Assembly (NCBI RefSeq): GCF_018320785.1
Contig: NC_054867.1
Coordinates: forward strand, 23,935,855-23,999,854
Reading direction: 5' to 3'
DNA: 64,000 bases
Source: Cheilinus undulatus
Taxonomy: Eukaryota; Chordata; Actinopteri; Labriformes; Labridae
In this document: in pieces, positions 35,351 through 47,940 of the stretch
How the letters are laid out: each line of letters opens with the position of its first letter
Numbering within the stretch: the first letter of the stretch is position 1
Translations under genes and position numbers: made by a program
Notes under the pieces: model-generated
Told to the model about the DNA's origin: nothing
Databases searched by the model: none
Seen by the model: only the letters and a program-made list of their open reading frames with translations

Positions 35351-37251
35351 GCTATGTAGCTAGCTTGCAGAGTTTGCAATTATGCATATCATACTAAAAA
35401 TTAAAAACGGTGTTAGTAAGGAGCTTGTAAGAAAAAAATCTCCCTGAAGTTGAGTAAATATTTTGATTCCAGCTTTCTCATTGTCATATGAATACACAAA
35501 TGCACTTAGTAAACCTGAATGGTAATCATACAGGAAATAGGAGACTGTGGCTTAGTCGAGAACTGGTCTTAAGGCTGCCTGTGAGGTGACCTTGGAACCT
35601 AAATCATGGCCTCTTATTCATGTAAAACCTTAACTTAAGCCCCAGTTCTTCTCAACAACCTATGATTCAATGGCAGATGATCATACAAATGCTCAGAACT
35701 TTCTTACTCTTTCTCTTTTTATAAGTTAATTTTTTATGAAAAAATATTTTTGAGCAGCTCAGGAGCTTGGGGAGTTGTCTAGTAACCCATAAAATGAGGC
35801 TGAGTCGATAGCCATTCTCTCAAATGCACTCTTGAGAATGTTGAGAGAGATTCAGGCAGAATGCCCCTGAAATCTTCCTGAGTCAGTTGTTCACACATGC
35901 AACTCACAGTGGGTGGTGGGAGACTTTCACTGATGGACAGGAGTGGGGGGTCTTGGAAGGCAGAATAAAGCAAAAAGAATAGTGTGGAGAAGGCGGACGA
36001 ATCAACACATCCAACGCAGTCAATTTTTGTTGCCTTTATTCCTTATGTAATTGGATGTATTAGCAATATAAAGGAATAAGAGGTGAAGAACAACACAGTG
36101 AACAGTAAAGAGCATGAAGCTGCTTACATAATAGCGCTTACCCACTCACAGGAACTTTACCCCTTAATATTTCCCGCTGCCTTCACACCCTAACTTCAAG
36201 CTGGATTTTAATAAGAGGCTGGCAGAAAAGATGAGCGTGTGAAGTCAAGGTGTTTGCATTCACAAATTCTGTTCACCCTTAAAATGTTGGGATGTTTTCA
36301 GAGTTTTGTGTATATGCAATTAAATAAATTAGAAGTCCCCAAGCTTGTTTCCTTGGCCACCTTAAACCAACACAGAAAAGTGATAAACTAAACATCAGTT
36401 TGAATTGTTTTTGTTGCCCAAGTCCCAACAGAATAGGCCTATACATACTTGTTCCTACCATAAGACTTTTTGTATCACCTGTCCTTAAAGTATGTTCTCT
36501 TAATTTTACTTCAAATGTAATTTTGACAACCTCAGAGCAGACAGATGGTTCCTTTCTTATGTGGTATCAGCCTGACTCAGCTCACCTCTTATTGGATTTT
36601 GGTACCAGCCACTTCTTTTTTCATTTCAGTAATTTGAACGCACCTCCTCAACAAATGTGGGGTTGTTATAGTGTGACTGCACAAAACTGCAATACATGAA
36701 AACAGTGGAGGACATTGGAGGACAAGTGTACCTTGTTCTCACTCTGCTGTTTTTTCTCACAGCAAGGAGGCCGTTTTTGCTGGGGCTGTTGCAAACTGAA
36801 CGACATAAAATACAGCTGAATGGCACAGGAGAGTTTGGGAGATTATACTGCAGTGTGAAAGTGACGACATGAGGGTTTTCATTCCCGTTCTGGAAATCCT
36901 TGTGACGTTCCTAGTGATGATACTCAGAGGTTTGCAGTGTCCTGACGTCAGATTTTATTATCAGCTTGGAACTCAGCCAGAGGTTACACAAAGAAAAGTA
37001 TCAAATAGCAGTGAAAACCCCTAATGGAAAACCACAAATACAGGATTGAGTTGAGACGAGTCGAGCTGGTGCTACATAGTAGAAAAAGCTTCACACACAC
37101 ACCTGAGATCAATGTGATAAAGGATGGTCAGTGCTTTCTTCTCCAAGGCCAATTATTTTGGAATTAGTCAAATCATTCAAACTCTATTATATAGTGACAA
37201 GTGTTTTCTCTTAGAGCCATCATTTCACCTCAATGCTTTATCCAATGTACT
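35351..37251. other. intergenic, nothing recognised
   Basis: AT-rich sequence without motif-bearing frames or clear repeats. Confidence 0.5.
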
Positions 37252-37925
37252 GTACATTAAGAAAGTATTCAGACCTCCTCAACTTTTTTTCAGTTGTCTT
37301 ATGTTGTAGCCTGATGCTACAGTCAGGTTACTCTCATCAATCTACACTCAGTACCCTATAATGACAAAGTGAAAACAGAATTTTAGAATTTGTTGCAAAT
37401 TTATTAAAAATGAAAAACGGAAATATTGGCATATTTGCAGGTGCCTCCCATTTCTCCCAGTGTTTGCTGTGATGTTTTTACACCTTGATTGGAGTCCACC
37501 TGTGGTAATTTTAATTGATATGACATGATTGGGAAAGGCACACACCTCTCTATAGAAAGCCTCACAGCTGACAATGCATTTCAGCTAAAACCAAGCCATG
37601 AGGTCAAAGGAACTGCCTGCAGAGCTCAGAGACAGACCAGGCACAGATCTGGGGAAGGCTACAAAATGTTTTCCAAGAGCATAGAGACCTCCACTGTTCT
37701 CAAAAGTAAGGATTTTCAGCAAAACCAGCCTTAGTAAGAGAGGCGACCAAGAACCTGGTGGTCACTCTGAGCACCAGAGATCCTGTGTGGAGATGGGACA
37801 AAGTTACAGAAGGACAACCATCACTGCAGCCCTCCACCAATCTGGGCTCTATGGCAGAGTGGCTAGACAGAAGCCTCTCCTCAGTGCAAAACACATGAAA
37901 GCCTGTGTGGAGTTAGCAAACAATC
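37252..37925 (+). mobile_element. Tc1-like DNA transposon, 5' part only (third family)
   Basis: Starts with a Tc1-type end (AAGAAAGTATTCAGACCTCC), the long leader of this fish family, then transposase remains. With frame shifts it reads through a helix-turn-helix region (RRTTITAALHQSGLYGRVAR) to KPLLSAKHMKACVE. It then stops abruptly near 37925; the DDE catalytic half and right terminal repeat are missing. A truncated fossil. Confidence 0.75.
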
Positions 37926-39537
37926 CATGTGAAAGTGGGCTTTTGTTTGCTGTCACCTCTTTATCATCTGATGATGGTAGTGATGTGCAGGCATCATCAG
38001 TAACATCTTGGACACTAATTGGCATCCTAATCAAACTGTGGCATTGAAATGAATGTATTTTAGGGCTCCTTAGGTCTTTCTGTTTGTGTGTGTTTAAACT
38101 GCTACTCTTGGGTGAATTGCATTGACTGACAGTTGCTGTCAGTTTGATATTATCTTACCAATCTGCCATGGATAAAATGTTGTGGTGTCTGATGACATCA
38201 TGCTATTCTCCTGTCTGTTGGCATTAATAGCAATCAACATTTGTGTTGTACCTAGTTGCTTTTTGTGTCACTGTTAAGAAAAATTACTCCACACAGTGGG
38301 TTCTTGGCAAATGTGACACCTTTTCCTCTTTGCTTTTACAGTGTTTTTGTGTTTGGCACTTATGATTATTGAGACTAAGTGTACTTTATAGTCACAGTTT
38401 GTTACTGATGCTCCTGTAATTTAGCCATTTAGACCAAGCATTTAACCTGTTACTTGTCCTGCATTGGAAATAAAACCCACTCTTCCTTTCAAAGCTCTGC
38501 AAAAGGTGACACATACCTGTAATTGATATTCCACTTAGTATGAGTCACATTTGTAGTTGCAGTTGTGGAGTAGTTGTGATTTACTATGACAGCCAAATTA
38601 TGTAACGTAGTGAGGAGAAAAGTCTAAACAATGATGGGGACATAACACCAAGCATAACACCTCCAAAGTACAACACTAATTATAATTTTAAATGGGATAT
38701 TTCTGCCAGTTTACTGTTTCTGTGACTTTGTCCATCCTTTCTGATTTCTTCAGTTAGTCACTTGTTGAGTTTGGATGTCTGACTGTATGGAAATATTATT
38801 TGATCATGTTTTGGTCAGACAAATGATGGGTGGAATTTCAGTGCAGCATTTTGTATGAAGGCATCCTCCCTGCAGAAGATCATAGGCCATTACTCCCTAA
38901 ATGTAAAATCCTCTCTCTGTGTGAGGGGAAACACTGTTACTGCAGCGGGCCCATCGTCATGGTTGACTGCCGTCTTGGAAGAAGGGACTATTTGTTGGGA
39001 TAATGCGGTCACACGCTGAGTGAATAGAGGGTCTTGAGAGAAGAAGGCACAGATAAGAGAATGGAGAACATTCCATTAAAGATAGCGATGCTATCAAGTT
39101 AAAGCTTGGGGAAGACTATTCTGCACAGAAATAAAAAGAACACACCGCAGCACCCATCCAGTGCAAGGTGCATCTGTTACCATGGTACCCAGCCTAGGCA
39201 GCCTCCTTTCATGTCTGTCAAGACTAGGGGAGGTAGAGAGACGAGCAATATGTTAGTCTCGCCTGCAGTTGGAGCTCAAACGGACGTGTGCGCCTCTTTG
39301 CATGTGCATTTGCTGCATGTATGTGTTCCCAGCAGTCCGGGAGTTTAAGACGCTGTACGCTGACAGAGGCTCGTCACACGACATGAATCATTTAGTCACC
39401 ACAGCAGAGTTGGAAATGTCAGGTCTCATCAGTGTTCCTCATGCCTGGATGGCCCTGCAACGTTTACATCTCTGGGAATAAAAAAGAGGACTTGATTAAA
39501 GAGAGGAGCTGAGATTCTTTTTAGATGCAAACAGACA
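37926..39537. other. intergenic, nothing recognised
   Basis: No gene seen. The stretch from about 38930 to 39480 is GC-richer and low in repeats, which could be regulatory DNA downstream of the CaMKII-inhibitor gene. Confidence 0.4.
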
Positions 39538-41188
39538 TTTATTGCATTGGGAAGCAGTGGTGTACATTTTCCCCCCACAGAATCATTTGCAATACTGAAG
39601 CACTTCACCAGTCTGTTGTGCAGCTTGTCCGAGCACGGGACAAAATATGGGTTTCAAATTCTTGAAAGGATTCTCTTCATTTCTATCTCCTTCCATTTCC
39701 AAGGAATGGGATGCTACTTTTCTCACAGTGGAAAATGCTGACTTGACCTTCCTTGGGCAGCCAGATAGTTAATCCAATAACAAGAGGAAAAAAATGTACA
39801 AGGAACATATCCAAAAGTCAGCCTGCTTTATGCCGTTTTCTTCATCTATCTCATACAAAACTATACTTTTGAGTTTTTGCTACAGTTTTTAAAACAATTT
39901 CAGAACAAAAAAAGCAACATCAAGTACAGCATTCCTTACTGTAAACCACAATCAATACTAAACAGTAAATAGTACTTTGTCATAATCTTTATTACAAGAT
40001 ATTAGGCCACTGTACAAATCAGTGAATCGTACAGTACAATGCAGAGTTAAGACTGTTTCTCGAGGTTCGTCATTCAAAGCTGTATACGAGGTGCTTCAAG
40101 AATACACAAGAGTTTCAGAACTTCTGCCGTGCATGCATGATTTCAATAGTTTCGCCATGCATGAGTTGGTATTTCAGTGTTTTTAAGAAAGAGCCCTAAA
40201 AAATGGCAACCCAACGAAACAACTGAATCGTATGAGGAAATGTAGAAAGCACAAAAATAAAAAGAACAAGTAGTCCGGTTACAGTATATCCCCCTCATGA
40301 GATTTGGCACACACGATAATGCACAATGCAATATAAATAGTTTATCAATAGGGTGTGTACAGTCAAGTTACAGTATCAACCAATCCAGGTGGAAAGCCTG
40401 GGAAGCTTACAAACAGGTGGAAGGTACACAGTATATAAATGACTCATTAGCTGCAAAGTATGGTAACAAAAAACACTCAGGCAACATCGAGAATCATTAA
40501 GTGAAAAAATAATGTCACTGTCATTCACTCCAGTTTTCTTGACATACAAAAAAACACTCCCTCGGGCCTTTAGTCACGGCAAAAACATGTTCCAAAAGGA
40601 TCAATAAATAAAGTCATCAACACAGAGAACAACCAGTTTACAGCCTCCCACTTTGTGCAAGAAAATATGGGCTACGCTTTCCATATTTACAAACTCTGTT
40701 ATTCATTTGCCCTCGATCAAAGTAAAGAGCAGAAAGAATGGTACCGAAGGTTTGATTGATAAGATATAGAAGAGAGAGAAGTGTGTGCTTTAGTTTTAAA
40801 TCAGATTTATCTCTGTTTCCTGTCCCTGATTTCTGCATTTCGACAGCATCGCCCCCCCCCTTTTTTTTGTCGTCGTCTCCTGCGTTTGGATTTATGGCGA
40901 AAAACCCTGGAATCAGAGTTTGTTTGTGTGAGTGTGTCTGTGTGTATCTGAGTGTGTCAGGGGGGTCCACCTTGGGGGTCTCCTTTTTGCTGCCATCTCC
41001 CACCCCCTGCCAGTGTGTGACACCCGGATGGCCATGACTGACTTGGAGAGGAGGGCGTGGAAGTGCTGCTTGCTGCCACATGAGAGAAAGTGCTTATATA
41101 CAGTGTCTTTGGATTAAAACTGGTAAATATCGCCATACAAAATTTTTTTCAAGAGAGTCTTTTGGGGGGTTGTCTGAGAGCCGGGCGC
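39538..41188 (-). other. camk2n1: probable 3'UTR of camk2n1-like gene
   Basis: From the stop codon (41191-41189) down to minus-strand AATAAA at 39543-39538, with an alternative AATAAA at 39993-39988. The stretch is AT-rich and lacks obvious transposons, in contrast to the flanks. Family members have long 3'UTRs. The 147-codon minus-strand frame at 40638-41081 lies inside it and shows no protein features. Exact end inferred. Confidence 0.45.
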
Positions 41189-42760
<1,572 letters not shown>

Positions 42761-44224
42761 GGCAGTTTACGCGCTACCACACGACGAGTTAGAGACGTCA
42801 AATGTTTCAACCTGTTTAAGAATATGACACATTAGTGAATTTATTTCAGTCGGAGGGATTTTTGAGCATGTCATGCGTCCAAAGAGTGTGACCTCACCGG
42901 AGGATGGCAGTGTTTTCATAGGCTGAGGTGTGACTTTTGGCCCCATGGCGCACTTCCAGCTTCAGTGCTCAGGGCCTGCGCTGTTTTTTTCACAGCAATC
43001 TCCAGAGAACATCATAGCAGAAAGGATGCATCCTTCCCACGAAGACAGCTTTAGTGCCTTTCTCTCAGAAGCAGTGTTACTGAATTAACTGGAGTGTTTT
43101 TTTATCATCAATCATCACTCTAGTTTTGATTTTCCTCCAGGTTAAATGATTCAGATACCACTCTACATTTTCATTGAAAATGACTCATAGTAGACAGCCT
43201 CATAGTAGATTAGATGATGATTCACACAAACAAATTGACATATCCTAACATCTAAAAGGCTCCAGTTTGAGACTATTTTAGTGTAAAGTTACCAGATCAC
43301 ATGCAGAATATAAAGCCACCTACCCTCAAGAGATTTTCTTGAGGTTGAAACGAACTCTCTTTGGGGTTTCCGCCCATCACAACCTGTACTGTTTACATTA
43401 ATCCATCCTCTTCAGGAACAGCTGCACAAAGAGAGCATTGAACAGAGAAAAAGAGAATAAAGCATTATTTAATCTTGACACATTGTAACCTTTCTCAGAG
43501 GAACTACCAAATATCATGACACAGACAATGACATGAAACGTGATAAGAGGGCCAACTGAGTTAACTTTAAAGCACCATCAACTATTCACTGAGGAGGTGC
43601 AGCTATGACACACCTCCTCCCTGCAGACACATGATGTTATTAGAGGATCACCTTTCATATCAGAACATCTCAATATCAGGTTCACACAATGCTGAACAGC
43701 ATGTGATTATTGTCATCAGATTGTATCATATCAGCTTGTCAAACCTAAACAAACATGCATATATGGGAAATTGTGCTTCCTCAAGGAAATAACAGGTTTT
43801 TTTACTGAAAATAACATAAAGATGAACATTATACAAAATATTACAAATAAATTAAATGTGGAGTAAGAAAGCAAGTTGCCAAAAAAGTGAGATTAGGGTT
43901 CTGGTTGGGGGGTGGGGGGGGTTGCCCCTAATTAGATTGCAGAAATGTAACAAGGACTGAAGCCGCCTTGCACGTGTACAAGCTCCTCAAATTGTGCAGA
44001 GAAACCATGTGCCCAAACCTTCTGGGGTCCTCCAAAACCCTCATACACACATCATATGAGACTTAATCCTCTGTATAAACAGAGAAATTTAATGTGTATG
44101 CTTAGTCTTGGAGATGTTATCACTAGGAAAGCATCTACAAAGTCAGAGTGCAGTTGATGGCTACTATAGTTTATCTAAGTGTTGTGTGGGGGCTCCATCT
44201 CTGACTTCTTCCCGGTTGATTCGG
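42761..44224. other. intergenic, nothing recognised
   Basis: Upstream flank of the CaMKII inhibitor gene. It has a short G run near 43907-43921. No gene or clear element seen. Confidence 0.5.
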
Positions 44225-44900
44225 TACCTGTATGGACTGGATAATGTGGCTGGTTAAAGGGGCAGCGAACTGTGGAATGTCATTTGGCGATGTCCAGATC
44301 ACTGATCTGGACTGTGCTGATGATGCTGTGATCCTTGCAGAGACTGTAGATGTCCTTGAGGGGGCTCTTAACCTGCTGAGGGAGGAGGTTGGTGTCTCCT
44401 GGGCCAAAATAAAGATCGAATCTGTGTGTGTGGATGGTGAAGCGTGGAAGTTCTAGAGCAGTTCACCTACCTTGGCAGTGTAATTCATGAATCTGCTGAC
44501 TGCAAAACTGAGATCAACCGCCGGCTTGGACTCACACATTGGGGCAATGGGTTTGCTAACCATATCTGAGCATGCAGACGAAAGTCCGAGTTTTTCAGTC
44601 CTTGGTCTTTCCAGTCTTCCTTTAACCTTGTGAGGCCTGGATGTTGACTGATGCCCAGATGTGCCGACTGGACTCCTTTGTGACAACTTCTCTCCGGTGC
44701 ATATGTGGGCATCATTGGCAATAGCATCTAATGCAGATGCCCTCAGAAGAGCAGGATGGGAAGGGTCAGCTGCCTGAGACTGGAATGGCAGCTGTGCTCT
44801 TACGGGCACTTGGTCTGTTTCACAGGCCTGATCCAGCTCACACATGCTGGGTGCTCAGGACCAAGTGGGCTGGTCCAGACGTCGGGGGCGACTGTGTATG
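44225..44900 (+). mobile_element. non-LTR retrotransposon fragment (RT C-terminal half)
   Basis: Plus-strand remains with frameshifts: MDWIMWLVKGAANCGMSFGD, then ITDLDCADDAVILAETVDVL (the ADD is the RT catalytic core), then WAKIKIESVCVDG. Next come FTYLGSVIHESADCKTEINR RLG and, later, RLRLYGH-like sequence (RLEWQLCSYGHLV). This is the order of the RT palm, thumb and C-terminal part of fish LINEs. Dead copy, no 5' part, clade not assigned. Confidence 0.75.
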
Positions 44901-45289
44901 TTGTTTTTATACAATATTCATCAACATTCTTTCATCTTCAAATCCAATTTGAAAACTCTTTTCCTAGTAAGACTGCTTATGTCTGCAGCACTAATAAATT
45001 CTTATAGTCATAAGACAAACTGGCATGATAGTATTGAGGAGTATCACAGCCATTAAAGATGACACTGGTTCTGTATGTCAGACAAAATAATGATAAAAAA
45101 ATTGGACATGAAGCCTAAGTTAATGCAATCAATTGTATGTTGTCAGCTGAATTCATTTAATCATGAGTTAATTTTTTAAAATCATGTTCATACCTTAAAT
45201 CTCTTGTAAATGACCTCCCAGTGCCCTCCTGCAGTGCCCTCCAGGCCCACACTTTAGGAAGCATTGACTTAGAACACATACCATATTTT

Positions 45290-45500
45290 CTTTAAGATTT
45301 CTTTTAGGGCTTTTATGCCTTTATTCGGAAAGGACAGTTAACAGAGTTAAAAACTGGAGAGAAAGAAAGTGGGGAATAACATGTAGGAAAAGAGCCACAG
45401 GCCAGATATGAACCAAAGTCGCCCACCATAAGGACAACAGCCTCTGTAGACTGTGGTGTGTCGACATAATGACCCGACTCCCGGCACTCCCAAAACCATA
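45290..45500 (-). mobile_element. tRNA-derived SINE, inverted copy
   Basis: Reverse orientation of the family at 1578-1765: its tail end (CTTTTATGCCTTTATTCGGA on the plus strand) comes first, followed by GGACAG, GTGGGGAATAACATG and a B-box-like segment near 45410-45425. Decayed, non-coding. Confidence 0.55.
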
Positions 45501-46033
45501 TGTTCCTCTCAAATGCTGTTTTTACTGAGTTAATACCTGGAAAACTCCAATCATCTACATTCTTAACTGTGTATTTGTAATTGCCACCAATACATCAATG
45601 GTGAAAGTCAACTTTTTTCTACTCTTCCCATTTAAACAATATGAAATGTTGCAGTGAGTTACGTGTTAAAGGTTTGAAATGGAGGGGGGAACTTCTCCTT
45701 AAAATAGTTTGCTATTTATACACCATTGCGTGAGATGGTTCAACGGGGTGGTAGTAGCTCAGTCTAGAAGGACTTGGGCTGGGAATTGGAGGTTCAAGTC
45801 CTGGTCAGACCATATCTGGACCTTGGCCTGGTAGCTGGCGAGGTGCCAGGTCACTTCCTGAGCACTGCCGAAGTGCCCTTGACCAAGGCACTGAACCCCC
45901 AACAGCTCACAGCAGCGCTCCAATGAGGGCAGCAAGGCCATCACTCTGACATCTCTCCATCAGTGCATGATACAGGGGATCCTGTTTGTGCATGTGTATT
46001 TGCATGTAATTCAGCCTATGTGTGTAGCATGTA

Positions 46034-47418
46034 CAGGTACATCTAAAAAAAAATTAGAATATCATGAAAAAGCTCAATACTTTTTGTCACTTGTTTCTGA
46101 AAGTGAAACCCATATATTATATAGACTTGTTACACATAGATTGAAATATTTCAAGCCTTTACTTCTTGAAATGTTGATGATTATGGCTTACAGATGATGA
46201 AAACCCAAAATTCAGTGTCTCAGAAAGTTAGAATATTACATAAGATCAATTTAAAAAAGGATATTTTAAACAGAAATGTCAGTCTTCTGAAAAATATGTT
46301 CATTTCTATGCACTCAATACTTGGTTGGGCCTCTGTTTGCATGAATTACTGCATCAATGCAGCGTGGCATGGAGGCAATCAGCCTGTGGCACTGCTCAGG
46401 TGTAATGGAAGCCCAGATTGCTTTGATAGCAGCCTTCAGGTCATCTGCATTGTTGGGTCTGGTGTCTCTATCTTCCTCTTGACAATACCCCATAGAGTCT
46501 CTATGGGGTTCAGGTCAGGCCAGTTTGCTGGTCAGTCAATCACAGTAACACCATGGTCAGTGAACCAGCTTTTGGTACCTTTGGCAATGTGGGCAGGTGC
46601 TAAGTCCTGCTGGAAAATGAAATCAACATCTCCATAAAGCTTGTCAGCAGAAGGAAGCATGAAGTGCTCTTCATCTGAAAAGAGGACTTTGGACCACTGA
46701 GCAACAGTCCAGTTCTTTTTCTCCACAGCCCAGGTAAGACGCTTCTGACATTGTCTCTGGTTCAGGAGTGGATTGACAGGAATGCAACATTTGTAGCCCA
46801 TGTCTAGGATTCGTCTGTGCGTAGTGGCTCTTGATGCGCTGACTCCAGCCTCAGTCCACTCCTTGTGAAGCTCCCCCAAATTCTTGAATGGATTTTGCTT
46901 GACAATCCTCTCAAGGCTGCGGCTATCACTTATGCTGGTGCACCTTTTCCTACCACACTTTTCCCTTCCACTCAACTTTCTATGAATATGCTTGGATACA
47001 GCACTCTGTGAACAACCAGCTTCTTTAGCAATGACCTTTTGTGGCATAATGACTGTCTTCTGTACATCTGTCAAGTCTGCAGTCTTCCCCATGATTGTTT
47101 AGCCTACTGACCCAGACTGAGAGATCATTTAAAGGCTCAGGAAACCTTTGCAGGTGTTTTGAGTTAATTAGCTGATTGAGGTGTAACACAATGACTTTCT
47201 AATATTGAATATTTTCACAATATTCTAATTTTCTGAGACACTGAATTTTGGGTTTTCATTATCTGTAAGCCATAATCATCAACATTTCAAGAAATAAAGG
47301 CTTGAAATATTTTACTCTATGTGTAATGAGTCTATATAATATATGGGTTTCACTTTCTGAAATGAGTGAAAAAAAATGCTGAACTTCTTCATGATTCTAA
47401 TTTTTTGAGATGTACCTA
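46034..47418 (-). mobile_element. Tc1-like transposon with ~205-bp terminal inverted repeats
   Basis: Flanked by TA at 46032-46033 and 47419-47420. The left end CAGGTACATCT and right-end complement TAGGTACATCT begin inverted repeats of about 205 bases (46034-46240 and about 47210-47418). Both arms contain the GAATATTA, AACCCAAAATTCAGTGTCTC and TGAAATATTTCAAGCC-type blocks. Transposase remains lie on the minus strand. The good match of the arms suggests a fairly recent copy compared with the other Tc1-like elements here. Confidence 0.88.
46532..47092 (-). pseudogene. Tc1-type transposase, internally deleted with premature stop
   Basis: 186 codons from ATG 47092: MGKTADLTDVQKTVIMPQKV, the helix-turn-helix CSQSAVSKHIHRKLSGR, NLGELHKEWTEAGVSASRAT, then KVLFSDEE with the first catalytic Asp. 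After that the normal stretch of about 50 residues is missing and the frame resumes at HFMLPSADKLYGDVDFIFQQ with the second catalytic Asp. The frame ends at TGA where the family has Trp (VID-stop-PANWPDLNPIE), so the catalytic Glu lies beyond the stop. Not a working enzyme. Confidence 0.85.
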
Positions 47419-47470
47419 TATAACAATAGAGTGTAAACTGAATTTCCCTTCAGGGATTGATAAAGTATGA

Positions 47471-47940
47471 CCAAAAAAAAATTCCTTGAAGAAATATCTC
47501 ATGAAAAAATACTAAATCAAAGTGGATGGGGAAAAAACATGTTTCCAGGAGAACACAGATGCACAGATGCAAAGTATTCCAAGAAATAGCTATACACTGA
47601 AGATTTCAGCTATAGCAAATCTCAACTTGGCCAGCGTCAAGTATTTATTCAAAGGTACTTATGACAAGTTATGAGCTTCACATCACTGGATGTACAGATA
47701 TGTTTGGAAAGTGTCATTTTTAGTAAATTCAGTAATAACTATAACTGGTCGAAACAGATGCTTTTAGACAGCATGACAAAAATGAGATACCACTGACACT
47801 GAAAACATGATCAAAATATTTAGAGCCATGTTTCAGACTACTTTAAAGAGAACTTTCCTTTCAGCCACATTGGTTTAAACCAACGCTAAAGATTCCATAC
47901 TCATGTGGTTTCTCCTGATCTCAGTTTTGTCATGATCTCA
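47471..47940. other. 3' flank of the trypsin-like gene
   Basis: Presumed 3'UTR of the protease. Minus-strand AATAAA at 47649-47644 is about 290 bases after the stop codon. Nothing else seen. Confidence 0.4.
47644..47649 (-). terminator. candidate poly(A) signal for the trypsin-like gene
   Basis: TTTATT on the plus strand, giving AATAAA on the coding strand. Use inferred from position only. Confidence 0.35.

Larger units (their letters stand above)
45744..47470 (+). mobile_element. tRNA-derived SINE split by a Tc1-like insertion
   Basis: The head at 45744-46033 has GTAGCTCAGTCTAGAAGG (A box), GGTTCAAGTCC (B box) and CCCTTGACCAAGGCACTGAA. The tail, resuming at 47419-47470, reads ACAATAGAGTGTAAACTGAA, then TTTCCCTTCAGGGATTGATAAAGTAT, the typical 3' end of this SINE type. 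The 1.4 kb between is a Tc1-like transposon flanked by TA. The SINE must therefore be older than the transposon. Confidence 0.75.

Noticed and set aside
40638-41081. 147-codon frame on the minus strand
   Set aside because: Lies in the probable 3'UTR of the CaMKII inhibitor gene and has no protein-like features.
45744-45800. tRNA gene-like A and B boxes
   Set aside because: Followed by a typical SINE body and tail and no plausible cloverleaf; not a functional tRNA gene.
46194-46637. 147-codon plus-strand frame
   Set aside because: Antisense of the Tc1-like transposase and its terminal repeat.
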